Assembly: GCA_031547885.1 (NCBI GenBank)
Contig: JAVBRO010000041.1
Coordinates: 1-19,503 of the forward strand
Direction of reading: 5' to 3'
Source of the DNA: UBA940 sp031547885
Lineage (GTDB): Bacteria; Bacteroidota; Bacteroidia; Bacteroidales; Rikenellaceae
Length of the DNA stretch: 19,503 bases
Numbering within the stretch: position 1 is the first letter of the stretch; each line of letters opens with the position of its first letter. The notes under the pieces were generated by a model. That model made no database searches and had not been told where the DNA came from. It was given only the letters and a program-made list of their open reading frames with translations. Shown here one piece after another: positions 7,398 through 14,239 of this stretch. The position numbers and the translations under genes were made by a program.

Positions 7398-9146
7398 ATG
7401 AAAAATATTTCCAAAATCCTGCTTGCCGCGATTCTCATTCCGGCTCTGCTGCTTTCCTGCAAGAAAGATTCCGCCGACGCGGGAAACATCAAGCTTTCGA
7501 AGAGCAGCATTACTTTCGGAAGCGGCGCATCGAGCAACACCCTTATAGTCGACGCCCAGTCGGACTGGGCCATAGAACCCAGCGACAGTTGGATAACGGT
7601 GACCCCCCTGAGGGGTTCGCGCGGCAGGACCACTGCGACCGTGTCGGTGAAAGCGTATGAAGGGACATCGCAGAGAACGGGAAAACTCACAATAACGAAC
7701 GATGGCAAAACATACCCGGTAGATATCATCCAGAACAGTGGAAGCGAGGTCTCTATGTGGATATACGACGAGTTGTGCACGTATTACTACTGGAACGCCG
7801 CGGTCAAGGCCGCCACGCCGGACTATACTCCGCACGAAGACTACAACGACTTCCTCAGCGCCCTGCTGCCCGGCCTGAATAGCGCCAAAGACAGCGACGG
7901 CACAATGGACGGAGGATATGACTGGCAGAACAAACGCTATATTTATTCGTATATCGACCAGAAGAAAGCTACGCGGGCCGACGACGACGGCGATGTCTCC
8001 TTCGGGTTCGGGATCGAGCCGTTCACCTACACGGTAAAAGACGACCCCACAAAAACAACCTACTACACCATCCTGGTCACATGGGTCAGGCCCGAGGGCC
8101 CTGCGGATGCGGCCGGAGTAAAAAGGGGGATGTTCATGGATTACTACAGAGGCGCCCGGATGACCAGGAGCGAGTATCTCGACTTCCTGTACCAATACTA
8201 TTATCTGGATGGAGGAACGCTGATGAAACTCGCCGAGGAGAAAGACAGCGAAACCTACTCGGTCACGGCCCGGACCATGTCGGAAACGCCCGTACTCTAC
8301 AAAAAGGTCATAACCCGGAGCGGGAAACCGACGGTCGGCTATCTGGTGTACAACGAGTTCGAATTCGGCAAAAACAATGCCTTCGACAACGAGGTGCGCG
8401 CAGCGTTCAAGGAGTTCAAGGATGCGAACGTGAACGAGTTGGTGCTGGACCTGAGGTACAACGGAGGCGGCTACGTCAGTTGCTGCCGCATGCTGACCAG
8501 CCTCATTGCCGACGGAAGTTCGGGAAAGGTCTTCGCCAAATACAAATACAACGACAGCAGGAGCCCTAAAACACGTTCGGAGAATTACTACGTCGAAGCC
8601 AACAGCCTGAAACGTACCAAAGTGTACGTGCTGGCGACCGGATATTCAGCTTCGGCTTCCGAAATGGTGATAAACAGCCTCAGGGGTATCGACGTCGAGG
8701 TGATCCACATCGGTGATGTCACCGAAGGCAAAAACGTGGGCATGGAGCGCATACCGATGAACACAACGGATTGGAAAACCATCGGCGACTACCAGTACGA
8801 AATGTGGCCCATCTCCTTCAGGATATACAATGCAAAAGAGAATTCGGACTATGCGAAAGGATTTAAGCCGACCTACGCAGTAGACGAATTCAGGCAGGTC
8901 AAATATGTCAGCGACAGCAAAATCTTCGATTTCGGCGACCCGGAAGAGGAACTGCTGAAAGCGGCGCTTGCAAAGATCGACGGCGGAGACCCCGTTACGG
9001 ACGATAAATTCCAGGAACAATTCAAAGCAGTACGCTCCGTATCCGCGGCAGAGGTATTGGGCGAAGCCGGCGTTGCAATTCAGAAACCGTTCCGCGGCGG
9101 AGCCAAACTTCTCCAGTCGGATTTCGAGACCGCCGATAAACAGTAA
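7398..9146 (+). CDS. BACON-PDZ-S41 lipoprotein peptidase (active-site residues intact)
   Basis: This 582-residue protein has a lipoprotein signal (LLLSC, Cys21) followed by CKKDSAD. A BACON domain at about 31-113 carries the typical SDWAI...SWITVTP and DIIQNS strands. A PDZ-like part follows (GPADAAGVKRGMF), then an S41 serine protease domain. Ser419 lies in YSASASEM and Lys445 in TEGKNVG, the Ser/Lys dyad of the Tsp/CtpA family, with the oxyanion motif LVLDLRYNGGG at 356-358. The substrate is unknown. In Bacteroidetes BACON is often linked to glycan or mucin binding, but this is family knowledge and not shown here. It lies 20 bp after its degenerate paralogue and 20 bp before nrnA, so the three are probably one operon. 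Confidence 0.9.
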   Translation: MKNISKILLAAILIPALLLSCKKDSADAGNIKLSKSSITFGSGASSNTLIVDAQSDWAIEPSDSWITVTPLRGSRGRTTATVSVKAYEGTSQRTGKLTITNDGKTYPVDIIQNSGSEVSMWIYDELCTYYYWNAAVKAATPDYTPHEDYNDFLSALLPGLNSAKDSDGTMDGGYDWQNKRYIYSYIDQKKATRADDDGDVSFGFGIEPFTYTVKDDPTKTTYYTILVTWVRPEGPADAAGVKRGMFMDYYRGARMTRSEYLDFLYQYYYLDGGTLMKLAEEKDSETYSVTARTMSETPVLYKKVITRSGKPTVGYLVYNEFEFGKNNAFDNEVRAAFKEFKDANVNELVLDLRYNGGGYVSCCRMLTSLIADGSSGKVFAKYKYNDSRSPKTRSENYYVEANSLKRTKVYVLATGYSASASEMVINSLRGIDVEVIHIGDVTEGKNVGMERIPMNTTDWKTIGDYQYEMWPISFRIYNAKENSDYAKGFKPTYAVDEFRQVKYVSDSKIFDFGDPEEELLKAALAKIDGGDPVTDDKFQEQFKAVRSVSAAEVLGEAGVAIQKPFRGGAKLLQSDFETADKQ

Positions 9147-9166
9147 AGAGCCGCGTAAGCCGAAAC

Positions 9167-10225
9167 ATGAACATACCTTCATATAAAATAACGAAACTCA
9201 AGGCGATGCTTGCGGGCCCGCCGAAGAATGTACTGGTCCTGTCGCACTACAATCCCGACGGCGACGCGATAGGTTCGTCGCTGGCGTGGGGCAAAACGCT
9301 CGAAGGGATGGGGCACAGGGTCTCCTACGTCGTCCCTAATAAATACCCCTCGTTTCTGGACTGGATCGACGGCGTGGAGAAGTTCCGGGTCTTCTCGGAG
9401 CATCCGGCCGAGGTCGAAAAGGCGGTCGCGGATGCGGAACTGATCTGCTGCCTCGATTTCAACAACATCACGCGCCTGGAAGGGCTGACGCCGGTCATCG
9501 AGAGCAACACAACGGCCAAAAGGATGCTCATCGACCACCACCTGCAGCCGCCCGGGAATTACTACGACCTGGCGTTCTCGTACGTCGAAGCGTCGTCGAC
9601 ATCGTACCTTGTATTTAAGATCATCTCGCGTCTGTGCGGCGCCGGGGCGGTCGACCGCGACATGGGTACGGCGCTCTACGTGGGGATGATGACCGACACG
9701 GGCAACTTCTCGTTCAGCAACCTGACACCCGACCTATACCGCACCATAGCCGTGCTGATCGAGAAGGGGATCGACATACCGTATATCAATTTCAAGATAT
9801 ACAACTCCTACAGCGAGGGGCGCGTGCGCCTGCTGGGGTACGCCATCGGCCCGAAAATGGAGCTTCTGCGCCACGGCCAGGCGGCATACATATCGCTCAA
9901 GGAGAGCGAACTGCGCCGCTACAACTTCAGGCAGGGCGACAGCGAGGGCTTTGTGAACTACCCGCTGTCGATCCGCACGGTGAAGATGTCGGCGCTGTTC
10001 CTGCAGAACTCGCGCTTCATCCGCGTTTCGCTGCGTTCGCGGGGGGATGTCGACGTGAACCTCTTTGCGCGGCGCTATTTCAACGGCGGGGGACACAAGA
10101 ACGCCTCGGGCGGCAAGTCGACCGCCACGATGGAAGAGACGATCGAGCATTACAAAAAGGCCGTCGACGAATTCTTCCGCGAAGAGGGGATCGACAAGGT
10201 CGAATACAAGGAGACAAGGCCGTAA
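9167..10225 (+). CDS. nrnA: DHH-family phosphoesterase (NrnA-like nanoRNase / pAp phosphatase)
   Basis: This 352-residue cytoplasmic enzyme has the two-domain DHH-DHHA1 plan. H27, D31 and D33 (SHYNPDGDAIGS) and D123-H124-H125 supply Mn2+ ligands, and the later MTDTGNFSF adds the conserved aspartate. The DHHA1 substrate loop GGGHKNASGG is at 307-316. NrnA enzymes degrade 2-5 nt RNAs and dephosphorylate 3'-phosphoadenosine 5'-phosphate; which activity dominates here cannot be seen. Length matches bacterial NrnA (about 310-350). It starts 20 bp after the S41 peptidase and is followed by a strong terminator. A metabolic link to the lipoproteins is not evident. Confidence 0.92.
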   Translation: MNIPSYKITKLKAMLAGPPKNVLVLSHYNPDGDAIGSSLAWGKTLEGMGHRVSYVVPNKYPSFLDWIDGVEKFRVFSEHPAEVEKAVADAELICCLDFNNITRLEGLTPVIESNTTAKRMLIDHHLQPPGNYYDLAFSYVEASSTSYLVFKIISRLCGAGAVDRDMGTALYVGMMTDTGNFSFSNLTPDLYRTIAVLIEKGIDIPYINFKIYNSYSEGRVRLLGYAIGPKMELLRHGQAAYISLKESELRRYNFRQGDSEGFVNYPLSIRTVKMSALFLQNSRFIRVSLRSRGDVDVNLFARRYFNGGGHKNASGGKSTATMEETIEHYKKAVDEFFREEGIDKVEYKETRP

Positions 10226-10242
10226 CTTCACTGACATTTATA

Positions 10243-10282
10243 AAACAGGTAAAAACTTTGATTTTTACCTGTTTCTTTTTTA
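10243..10282 (+). terminator. Rho-independent terminator after nrnA
   Basis: AAACAGGTAAAAA (10243-10255) pairs perfectly with TTTTTACCTGTTT (10262-10274) around the loop CTTTGA, followed by CTTTTTT. The loop also carries the -33 TTTG of the next promoter. Confidence 0.85.
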
Positions 10283-10288
10283 TCTTTA
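10257..10288 (+). promoter_or_regulatory. Promoter of the small lipoprotein gene
   Basis: TTTG (10257-10260), 20 bp, TATCTTTA (10281-10288): one mismatch to the Bacteroidetes consensus with ideal spacing, 25 bp before the ATG. The -33 element lies in the loop of the nrnA terminator hairpin. Confidence 0.6.
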
Positions 10289-10313
10289 CCGAACAACCTC
10301 TAACATCCGGACT

Positions 10314-10811
10314 ATGAAAAAACTTCTCCCTTTTTTTATTCTCACCGCTGTATTATTATCGAGCGGCTGCGATCGTATGATCTGGGATTTCATCACGCCT
10401 AACGTGAGTATTTTAGTGCAGAATGCGGACGGGGACAATCTTCTCGATCCTGCATTCGAAAGCAATATTCTGGATGACGAAATCTATGCCGAGTATAATG
10501 GAGATATCTACCCCCTCGCCAACCATACCAGGGAAAGCTACCCCAGATGGGAAGGCCTGCGGGCAGGCATAGATGAATGGAACAGAAGCAGTCCCATAAC
10601 GCTTCTGTTCGGCGAATTCAGCCCGTCACGGGGAGACAACGGATATCACGGGGAAACATTTACAGTCTACTGGGGCGACGGCACAAAGGATGAGATAACG
10701 TTCGACCTGTACGTCACAGGGACCAACAGAAAGCCGGATGTCAAAAAGAGACTCTGGATCAACGGCAAACAGGTGTCTAAAAACTCTCTGACAGCTAAAA
10801 TAGTTAGATAA
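10314..10811 (+). CDS. Small lipoprotein of unknown function
   Basis: This 165-residue protein begins MKKLLPFFILTAVLLSSGC, a clear signal peptidase II site with Cys19. The mature part is rich in acidic and aromatic residues and probably all-beta (VSILVQNADGDNLL, TFTVYWGDGTKDEITFDLYV). I do not recognise a named domain. The start at 10314 is chosen because the signal peptide begins there; the frame is open further upstream but that part overlaps nrnA in another frame and the promoter. It appears to have its own promoter and to end before the repeat-rich junction. By eye its codons are more AT-rich than those of nrnA, which could mean later acquisition. Confidence 0.85.
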   Translation: MKKLLPFFILTAVLLSSGCDRMIWDFITPNVSILVQNADGDNLLDPAFESNILDDEIYAEYNGDIYPLANHTRESYPRWEGLRAGIDEWNRSSPITLLFGEFSPSRGDNGYHGETFTVYWGDGTKDEITFDLYVTGTNRKPDVKKRLWINGKQVSKNSLTAKIVR

Positions 10812-10919
10812 GAAAAAGGCCTGATCAGAACCACGAGTGGTCGGAAGATTACATTTTGGTTATTAAGTAATCTCGAAAATTTATTTATTAGTGTGTTAAA
10901 GCTGGCCAATTACGGCGAA

Positions 10920-11025
10920 TGTCATGTTGAGTGGAGCCGTTAGGCGGAATCGAAACATCTGATCGCGCACAGGCCATGCTTCCGCCCATGCTCAATCAGA
11001 TTCCTCGACTATGCTCGGAATGACA
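10920..11025. repeat. Composite dispersed palindrome, copy 2
   Basis: The left arm (10920-10963) begins TGTCATGTTGAG and ends AAACATCTGAT; the right arm (10995-11025) is ATCAGATTCCTCG...CTCGGAATGACA. The arm ends are complementary (TGTCAT/ATGACA and ATCTGAT/ATCAGAT) and the middle is only partly paired. The right arm has the same core as copies 1 and 3. Confidence 0.65.
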
Positions 11026-11028
11026 GCA

Positions 11029-11067
11029 CAAGAAAAATAGCGCGATATATTCGCGCTATTTTTCTTG
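11029..11067. terminator. Bidirectional terminator
   Basis: A perfect 17-bp stem (11029-11045 with 11051-11067), loop TATAT, with A-run and T-run at the stem base on both strands. It can serve the plus-strand lipoprotein gene and the minus-strand surE/NUDIX unit, which converge here. Confidence 0.85.
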
Positions 11068-11103
11068 CAATCAAACTGTTATAATCTTCCGACCATGACT
11101 GGG

Positions 11104-11613
11104 TCAGAACAGTCCCGCCTTTTCGATCTCCAATTCGAAATTCGGGGTGAAGAGGCCGCGGCCGAGGTTTTCGCGGATCTCGGCAACAGGCCAGAAACGG
11201 CCGCCGTCAAGTTCGTCGCCCGGAGCGATCCCGCCCGCGTAAACAGTCCGGTAGACGAAAACCATCTCGCGCTCGCGCACCGAGTCGTAAACGTAACTCG
11301 TCACGAACTCCGGCTCGTAATCCGTTATCCCGATCTCTTCCTCAACCTCGCGCCTCAGGGCCTGTTCGACGTTCTCGCCCAGCGCCATGTGCCCCCCGAC
11401 AGCCGTGTCCCATTTGCCGGGCTGGACGTCCTTCCACTCCGGGCGTTTCTGCAGATAGAGTTCGCCCGCCGGATTGAAAACGTGAAGGTGAACCACCGGA
11501 TGCAGCAGGCGGCTCCCGCCGTGGCACTCCGCCCGCGTGGCCGAACCCACAAGGACGCCGTTCTCGTCGATCAGGGGAAACAGCTCCTCCATATCGTCGC
11601 GGCGAGTCGTCAT
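11104..11613 (-). CDS. NUDIX hydrolase (IDI/YfcD-like)
   Basis: This 169-residue protein has a perfect NUDIX box at 74-96 (G, H-M-A-L-G, E, seven residues, REVEEEIGI), which binds Mg2+ and cleaves nucleoside diphosphate-X type substrates. The N-terminal LFPLIDENGVLVG and HPVVHLHVFN...LYLQKRP segments resemble the YfcD/IDI-like branch of the superfamily; the substrate is not predictable. The ATG at 11613 overlaps the surE TGA (ATGA), which suggests translational coupling; Met8 is an alternative start. Confidence 0.92.
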   Translation of the reverse strand: MTTRRDDMEELFPLIDENGVLVGSATRAECHGGSRLLHPVVHLHVFNPAGELYLQKRPEWKDVQPGKWDTAVGGHMALGENVEQALRREVEEEIGITDYEPEFVTSYVYDSVREREMVFVYRTVYAGGIAPGDELDGGRFWPVAEIRENLGRGLFTPNFELEIEKAGLF

Positions 11614-12383
11614 TTATTGAGGATTTTGCCGAGAGAAACAACCTGCGCGTGGTTGGTGAGGTCGACCTGGATGGGGACCACCGAGACGTACATGTTCGCC
11701 AAAGCCCATTCGTCGGTGTCGGTCGATTCCGGCTCGGCGTTCTGGAACTCGCCCGTCAGCCAGTAATAGTCCTTCCCCCGCGGGTCCTGGCGGCAGAAGA
11801 ACTCCTCGCGCCAATAGCCTTTACATTGCCGGCAGACCTTTATCCCTTTTATCTCGTGCGGCCTGGCGACGGGAATATTCACGTTGAGGCAGAGCGGCAC
11901 AGGCGGTTTATTCGCCAATATCCCCGCGATGATCTCCCGCGCAGCGATCCCCGAAGCCTCGAAATCGGCATCCTCGGAGTGGTCGGTGAGCGAAAAGCCT
12001 ATCGAAGGCACATTATAAAAGCCGCCCTCGATGGCCGCACCCATCGTACCCGAATAGAGCACGTTTATCGCCGCGTTCGAGCCGTGGTTGATGCCCGAGA
12101 GGACGAGGTCTATCGGACGGTCGACGAGCAGGTGGTCGAGCGCCATCTTGACGCAGTCGACCGGCGTTCCTGAACATGCGTAGACCTCGAGCCCCGGCTC
12201 CTTACGCACGGTGCGCAGGTATATCGGACTACCCATGGTTATCGCGTGGGACATTCCCGACTGCGCGGTCTCGGGCGCCACCACTATGACATGCCCGAAT
12301 CCGCGGGCCACCTCTATAAGTTTTGCCAACCCACGTGCATTTACGCCGTCGTCGTTGGTCATGAATATCACTCTTTCGCTCAT
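11610..12383 (-). CDS. surE: 5'/3'-nucleotidase SurE
   Basis: This 257-residue enzyme is a metal-dependent phosphatase acting on nucleoside 5'- and 3'-monophosphates, sometimes on polyphosphate. The SurE signature NDDG is at 10-13, with a conserved Ser/Asn set at Q41-S-G, SGINHGSN at 96-103 and YSGTMGAA at 110-117, all typical of an active family member. Length is normal. It overlaps the NUDIX gene by four bases, so the two probably form a nucleotide-cleaning operon. A -7 box (TATATTTG) lies 24 bp upstream of the start. Confidence 0.96.
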   Translation of the reverse strand: MSERVIFMTNDDGVNARGLAKLIEVARGFGHVIVVAPETAQSGMSHAITMGSPIYLRTVRKEPGLEVYACSGTPVDCVKMALDHLLVDRPIDLVLSGINHGSNAAINVLYSGTMGAAIEGGFYNVPSIGFSLTDHSEDADFEASGIAAREIIAGILANKPPVPLCLNVNIPVARPHEIKGIKVCRQCKGYWREEFFCRQDPRGKDYYWLTGEFQNAEPESTDTDEWALANMYVSVVPIQVDLTNHAQVVSLGKILNK

Positions 12384-12406
12384 TGCCTCAGATTTTTTAC
12401 AAGACG

Positions 12407-12414
12407 CAAATATA
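12407..12414 (-). promoter_or_regulatory. -7 box of surE-NUDIX
   Basis: Minus-strand TATATTTG matches the -7 consensus at a suitable distance from the ATG at 12383. The -33 position falls inside the dispersed palindrome copy 3 and has no TTTG. Confidence 0.5.
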
Positions 12415-12423
12415 GAAAATTAT

Positions 12424-12467
12424 AAGGTAGATTCCTCGTCAGAACTTCGTTCTTCTGTCGGAATGAC
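12424..12467. repeat. Dispersed imperfect palindrome, copy 3
   Basis: It begins AAGGTAGATTCCTCGTC and ends TCGGAATGAC like copy 1, with a different centre (AGAAC-ttc-GTTCT) that is itself a hairpin. Replacement of the centre with another self-complementary sequence supports selection for, or generation by, a hairpin structure. Confidence 0.65.
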
Positions 12468-12505
12468 TTTAAATCGCCCCATTCCTGATTTCTTTTCTTC
12501 ATTTT

Positions 12506-12533
12506 CAATTGTCAATTGTCAATTTTCAATTTT
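12506..12533. repeat. Heptamer tandem array (CAATTGT x2, CAATTTT x2)
   Basis: Four 7-bp units in a 2+2 variant order, the same order as the array at 5376-5403. One TTG of the array sits at the -33 position of the rplS promoter. Confidence 0.75.
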
Positions 12534-12547
12534 ATTGTTTATCTTTG
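12516..12547 (+). promoter_or_regulatory. Promoter of rplS
   Basis: TTG (12516-12518), 21 bp, TATCTTTG (12540-12547): full -7 match. Transcription would start near 12554 and leave about 195 nt of leader before the rplS ATG. Confidence 0.6.
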
Positions 12548-12552
12548 CTCCC

Positions 12553-12702
12553 GCTTTTCAGCAGAGAAGCTTCGCACCAACCTCTTTCGAGGGTGCCGAT
12601 TCAGGGGCCGGATTTAAAATGGGATGCCGTAAAACGGTGGAACAGACGAACCAAGGCCGGATTACGGGGAAGGAAAATCCTCCCGTATGAATGACCGGGC
12701 AC
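12553..12702 (+). promoter_or_regulatory. Structured 5' leader of rplS (candidate L19 leader)
   Basis: The leader can form GCTTTTC-agca-GAGAAGC (12553-12570), a closing stem GTGCC/GGCAC (12593-12597 with 12698-12702) around CCGT-aaa-ACGG (12627-12637), and a bulged hairpin ACGGG-ga-AGGA-aaa-TCCT-CCCGT (12664-12686). GGCCGGATT occurs twice, 49 bp apart. Autogenous leaders are known for many ribosomal protein genes, including L19 in other bacteria; which family this belongs to is not established. Confidence 0.5.
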
Positions 12703-12748
12703 AGCCTTAATGTTGGACGGAAAACCAAACGAGAGCACATTTACTGCT

Positions 12749-13123
12749 ATGAACAAAGATCAGCTCATCCGCATCGCCGAAGAGTCGATGTGGGCCGAAA
12801 AAGAGGTTCCCGAATTCCAGGCCGGGGACACGATTACCGTAACCTACAAGATCATCGAGGGTAACAAGGAGCGTCTGCAGAGTTTCCGCGGCGTCGTTAT
12901 CCAGATCAAAGGCTCGGGCAAGACCAAAATGTTCACCATCCGCAAGGTGTCTAACGGCGTCGGCGTGGAACGCATCTTCCCGCTCTACTCGCCGCACATC
13001 GACAGCATCGAAGTGAACAAACGCGGTGTGGTACGCCGTGCGAGGATCTTCTACCTGCGCAAACTTACCGGTAAGAAAGCCCGCATCAAGGAACGCCGCT
13101 ACGGCGCCCCAAAGAGCGAATAA
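12749..13123 (+). CDS. rplS: 50S ribosomal protein L19
   Basis: This 124-residue protein sits at the 30S-50S interface. The family core is present: FQAGDTITVTYKIIEGNKERLQSFRGVVI, then GVGVERIFPLYSPHIDSIEV and the basic C-terminus RRARIFYLRKLTGKKARIKER. I chose the ATG at 12749 (MNKDQLI) because it gives the normal family length; an in-frame ATG at 12710 would add 13 residues that are not L19-like. It is monocistronic: promoter at 12516-12547, terminator at 13149-13180. Confidence 0.97.
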   Translation: MNKDQLIRIAEESMWAEKEVPEFQAGDTITVTYKIIEGNKERLQSFRGVVIQIKGSGKTKMFTIRKVSNGVGVERIFPLYSPHIDSIEVNKRGVVRRARIFYLRKLTGKKARIKERRYGAPKSE

Positions 13124-13148
13124 CAACTCTTCCCGACGGCAGAATTTT

Positions 13149-13180
13149 AACGGCACCCACGAAAAGGGTGCCGTTTTTTT
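13149..13180 (+). terminator. Rho-independent terminator of rplS
   Basis: AACGGCACCC pairs perfectly with GGGTGCCGTT around ACGAAAA, followed by five further T. Confidence 0.92.
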
Positions 13181-13189
13181 GTTAAAATA

Positions 13190-13203
13190 AAAGATGAAAG
13201 ATG
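13190..13203. repeat. Short heptamer repeat (AAAGATG x2)
   Basis: Two perfect 7-bp copies and a degenerate third, 14 bp before the ATTCGTA array. Weak alone, but the period matches the other arrays. Confidence 0.5.
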
Positions 13204-13217
13204 AAAAAAGCAAAACG

Positions 13218-13245
13218 ATTCGTAATTCGTAATTCGTAATTCGTA
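13218..13245. repeat. Heptamer tandem array (ATTCGTA x4)
   Basis: Four perfect copies of the same unit as at 5477-5511. The third copy supplies TTCG at the -33 position of the downstream promoter. Confidence 0.9.
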
Positions 13246-13255
13246 ATTGATTTTT

Positions 13256-13263
13256 TATCTTTG
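13256..13263 (+). promoter_or_regulatory. -7 box of the sensor-kinase operon
   Basis: TATCTTTG is a full -7 match 16 bp before the ATG at 13280. At -33 the heptamer array gives TTCG in place of TTTG, 20 bp away, so basal activity may be low. Confidence 0.55.
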
Positions 13264-13279
13264 ACAAAAATCCGCGCTT

Positions 13280-14239
13280 ATGACTACCGTAAAAGTGCTT
13301 CTTCTCGTATCGATCGGCCTGCAGTTCTTCGCGACATTCATTGCGATCAGGATGATCAAGGAGACCAAATACAACTCCGTGTGGGTGCTTCTGATCATCG
13401 CCCTGCTGCTGATGACGGCCTCGCGCATACTGCAGTTCATCCATTACATGCCCAGGCACGACTCATCGCCGGGATTCATCGCCCTGGCGTGGCTCGGCAT
13501 CGCCACCTCGGTATGCATCACCATCGCGCTTTTCTACGCCCGGAAACTTGTGGAGTACATCGACCGGCTGATCTTCCAGCGCCAGCTCACCAGCAAGCGC
13601 ATCCTGTCCACCACGCTTCGCACCGAGGAGAAGGAGCGCATCCGATTCTCGAAAGAGCTGCACGACGGGCTGGGACCCCTGCTCTCGTCGGCCAAGATGT
13701 CGCTTTCGGCACTTTCGCAGACGGGCAGGCCCGAAAGCGAAACGGAGATCATCGCCAACACCAACCTCGTCATCGACGAGGCCATACGGAGCCTGCGCGA
13801 GATATCCAACAACCTCAGCCCCCATGTGCTGAACGAATTCGGGCTGGGGCGCGGCGTGGGCAACTTCGTACAGCGCGGCGCGGCGATGCACGACATGAAG
13901 ATCGCCTACACGACCAACCTCAGGGGCGAACGGTTCGACACCGACGTAGAGGTGATACTCTACCGCGTGATCTGCGAACTGATAAACAACAGCCTGAAAC
14001 ACTCGGACGCGACAGAGGCCCGGCTCGACCTGGCGTACGACGGCCGGAGCCTCGTGCTCGATTACAGCGACAACGGACGCGGGTTCGACCCCAACTCCGA
14101 CAGCGGCGCCGGCATGGGGCTCTCCAACATCGCCTCGCGCATCAACACCCTCAACGGCACGCTCGATATCTCCAGCGCGAAAGGCGGCGGGATGAAGGCG
14201 CACATCAAAGTTGACCTCGACCGTGGAAACGAGCAGTAA
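13280..14239 (+). CDS. Membrane sensor histidine kinase (HisKA_3 / NarX-LytS-like)
   Basis: This 319-residue kinase has three predicted membrane helices (about 5-25, 34-55 and 67-90) and no sizeable periplasmic domain, so it probably senses within or near the membrane or through a partner. The dimerisation/phospho-acceptor segment EKERIRFSKELHDGLG places the phosphorylated histidine at His128, as in NarX/DesK-type kinases. The HATPase domain follows, with the N-box ELINNSLKH near 233-241 and G-boxes DNGRGFD and GAGMGLSNI. It starts the operon and overlaps the response regulator gene by 17 or 29 bp depending on the start chosen. Confidence 0.93.
   Translation: MTTVKVLLLVSIGLQFFATFIAIRMIKETKYNSVWVLLIIALLLMTASRILQFIHYMPRHDSSPGFIALAWLGIATSVCITIALFYARKLVEYIDRLIFQRQLTSKRILSTTLRTEEKERIRFSKELHDGLGPLLSSAKMSLSALSQTGRPESETEIIANTNLVIDEAIRSLREISNNLSPHVLNEFGLGRGVGNFVQRGAAMHDMKIAYTTNLRGERFDTDVEVILYRVICELINNSLKHSDATEARLDLAYDGRSLVLDYSDNGRGFDPNSDSGAGMGLSNIASRINTLNGTLDISSAKGGGMKAHIKVDLDRGNEQ

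Larger units (their letters stand above)
10838..11095. repeat. Segment bounded by 14-bp perfect inverted repeats (MITE-like)
   Basis: TGGTCGGAAGATTA at 10838-10851 is the exact reverse complement of 11082-11095. The 258-bp segment lies wholly between the stop codons of two convergent genes. No clear target duplication flanks it, so a mobile origin is only a possibility. Confidence 0.45.
10812..11103. other. Repeat-rich junction between convergent genes
   Basis: No gene is visible in these 292 bp. They hold a 14-bp perfect inverted repeat at the edges (10838-10851 and 11082-11095), a composite dispersed palindrome, and a 17-bp stem terminator. The first part, 10851-10900, is AT-rich and featureless. 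Confidence 0.7.

Noticed and set aside
12593..12702. Cobalamin riboswitch upstream of rplS
   Set aside because: Some core-like strings match, but the B12 box and the conserved CCCGC/CTGTAA segment are not there and the downstream gene is unrelated to cobalamin. Kept only as an alternative for the structured leader.
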